A DNA stretch of 5,990 nucleotides from Acidimicrobiia bacterium (GTDB taxonomy: Bacteria; Actinomycetota; Acidimicrobiia; IMCC26256): assembly GCA_023262065.1 (NCBI GenBank), contig JALRDW010000004.1, forward strand, positions 1 through 5,990. The letters run 5' to 3'. The notes below the pieces were generated by a model. The model made no database searches, was not told where the DNA came from, and was given only the letters and a program-made list of their open reading frames with translations. This document shows, one piece after another, positions 5,487-5,990 of this stretch. Position 1 is the first letter of the stretch. Each line of letters starts with the position of its first letter. A program made the position numbers and the translations under genes.

Positions 5487-5990
5487 TCAGATGGTGCGCT
5501 CGTACCGCCAGCCCGCGTCGAGCATCCAGAGGCGATGGCGCGGACCCGCCGCCGTCGCGTCCCCGGTCTCGTACCCGGCGTCCCCGTGCCACATCGCCAC
5601 GACCCCGCCGTCGGCGGTCATCGCGGCCCGGGTCGTGAAGTGCTCGGGTTCGGTCGCGGCCGCAGCCGCCAGCGCGTCGGCCACATCGACCCGTGCGGCG
5701 AGGGCGTGGAGCGTCACCCAGGTCGGTGGTGCCAGTTCGATCTCGCCCGCGTCGCGGCGTCCGAGCACGTCGATCGGTCGGGCCCACGCGTGCTCGGTGA
5801 TCTCGGCCCCGTCCACGGTCACCGCGCCCGCCGGAGCCGCCGCGAGGAAGAACCACGTCGCGAACCGTTTCGGGGTCTGGGGTGGCGGCTCCCAGTGGGC
5901 GAGGGTCACGAGGGCGTCGGGATCGACCCGCAGGTCGGCCTCCTCGGCGGCCTCGCGCGCCGCGGCCCGGCGCGCCGCACCGTGGACGTC
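5487..5990 (-). CDS. Nudix hydrolase, N-terminus cut by window edge
   Basis: The minus frame is open from the right edge to the TGA at 5487-5489, giving 167 residues with no start in view; the GTG at 5907-5909 is internal. Residues 12-17 of the visible part, REAAEE, are the core of the Nudix box (RExxEE, metal-binding glutamates). The usual glycine two residues later is Asp (D19). The C-terminal part TPKRFATWFFLAAAP (visible residues 39-53), ITEHAWARPIDVL (64-76) and ELAPPTWVTLHAL (84-96) matches actinobacterial Nudix proteins related to the NUDT7/8/19-like pyrophosphatases, which often act on CoA or nucleoside diphosphate derivatives. The substrate cannot be assigned. It precedes the COQ4-like gene by 37 bp on the same strand and may share a transcript with it. 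Confidence 0.85.
   Translation of the reverse strand, partial: DVHGAARRAAAREAAEEADLRVDPDALVTLAHWEPPPQTPKRFATWFFLAAAPAGAVTVDGAEITEHAWARPIDVLGRRDAGEIELAPPTWVTLHALAARVDVADALAAAAATEPEHFTTRAAMTADGGVVAMWHGDAGYETGDATAAGPRHRLWMLDAGWRYERTI

Noticed and set aside
3572..5638. A 688-codon plus-strand open frame from the SDR end into the Nudix gene
   Set aside because: It overlaps the epimerase out of frame and is antisense to the COQ4-like and Nudix genes. The product is Arg/Pro/Gly-rich without motifs.
5487..5909. A complete 140-residue gene starting at GTG 5909
   Set aside because: The frame stays open to the window edge and the upstream part holds the Nudix RExxEE core, so the GTG is internal.

Overview
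The window is very GC-rich DNA with densely packed genes. It looks like a piece of an actinobacterial chromosome. The strongest pointers are a DUF3097 protein (a family known almost only from Actinomycetota), an HU protein with a Lys/Ala/Pro-rich C-terminal tail of the mycobacterial HupB kind, and frequent GTG starts. A deeper-branching lineage such as Acidimicrobiia would fit, but that is an impression and not shown by the sequence. I see no rRNA, tRNA, CRISPR array, insertion sequence or phage gene, and no gene-free stretch longer than about 160 bases.

Layout, left to right. (1) Minus strand, cut by the left edge: a DUF3097 protein, divergent from (2) a plus-strand cytochrome P450. The 85 bp between them holds a TANNNT -10 element placed for a leaderless start on each side. 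(3) Plus strand: an HU-type nucleoid protein with a strong ribosome binding site, an AT-rich inverted repeat upstream, and two hairpins downstream, the second a strong terminator. (4) Plus strand: a two-gene unit of a classical short-chain dehydrogenase and an extended-SDR epimerase/dehydratase-like protein, overlapping at TGATG. (5) Minus strand, converging on the epimerase: a two-domain protein whose C-terminal half carries the COQ4 metal-site motif HDxxHx(11)E and whose N-terminal half is helical and may be TerB-like. Just upstream is a Nudix hydrolase cut by the right edge. The two converging genes end 14 bp apart, across an 18-bp tandem duplication and a perfect 12-bp palindrome that supplies stop codons on both strands.

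How the genes may work together. The P450, SDR and epimerase-like protein are all redox enzymes and would suit hydroxylation followed by dehydrogenation of a lipophilic compound (sterol, terpenoid or fatty acid). However, the P450 is separated from the SDR pair by the HU gene and its terminator, so a shared pathway is only inferred. The Nudix and COQ4-like genes are co-oriented and 37 bp apart. The most unusual gene is the COQ4-like one, because actinobacteria generally use menaquinone and not ubiquinone. Most of the window reads as ordinary chromosomal DNA; I do not see a clear new multi-gene system.
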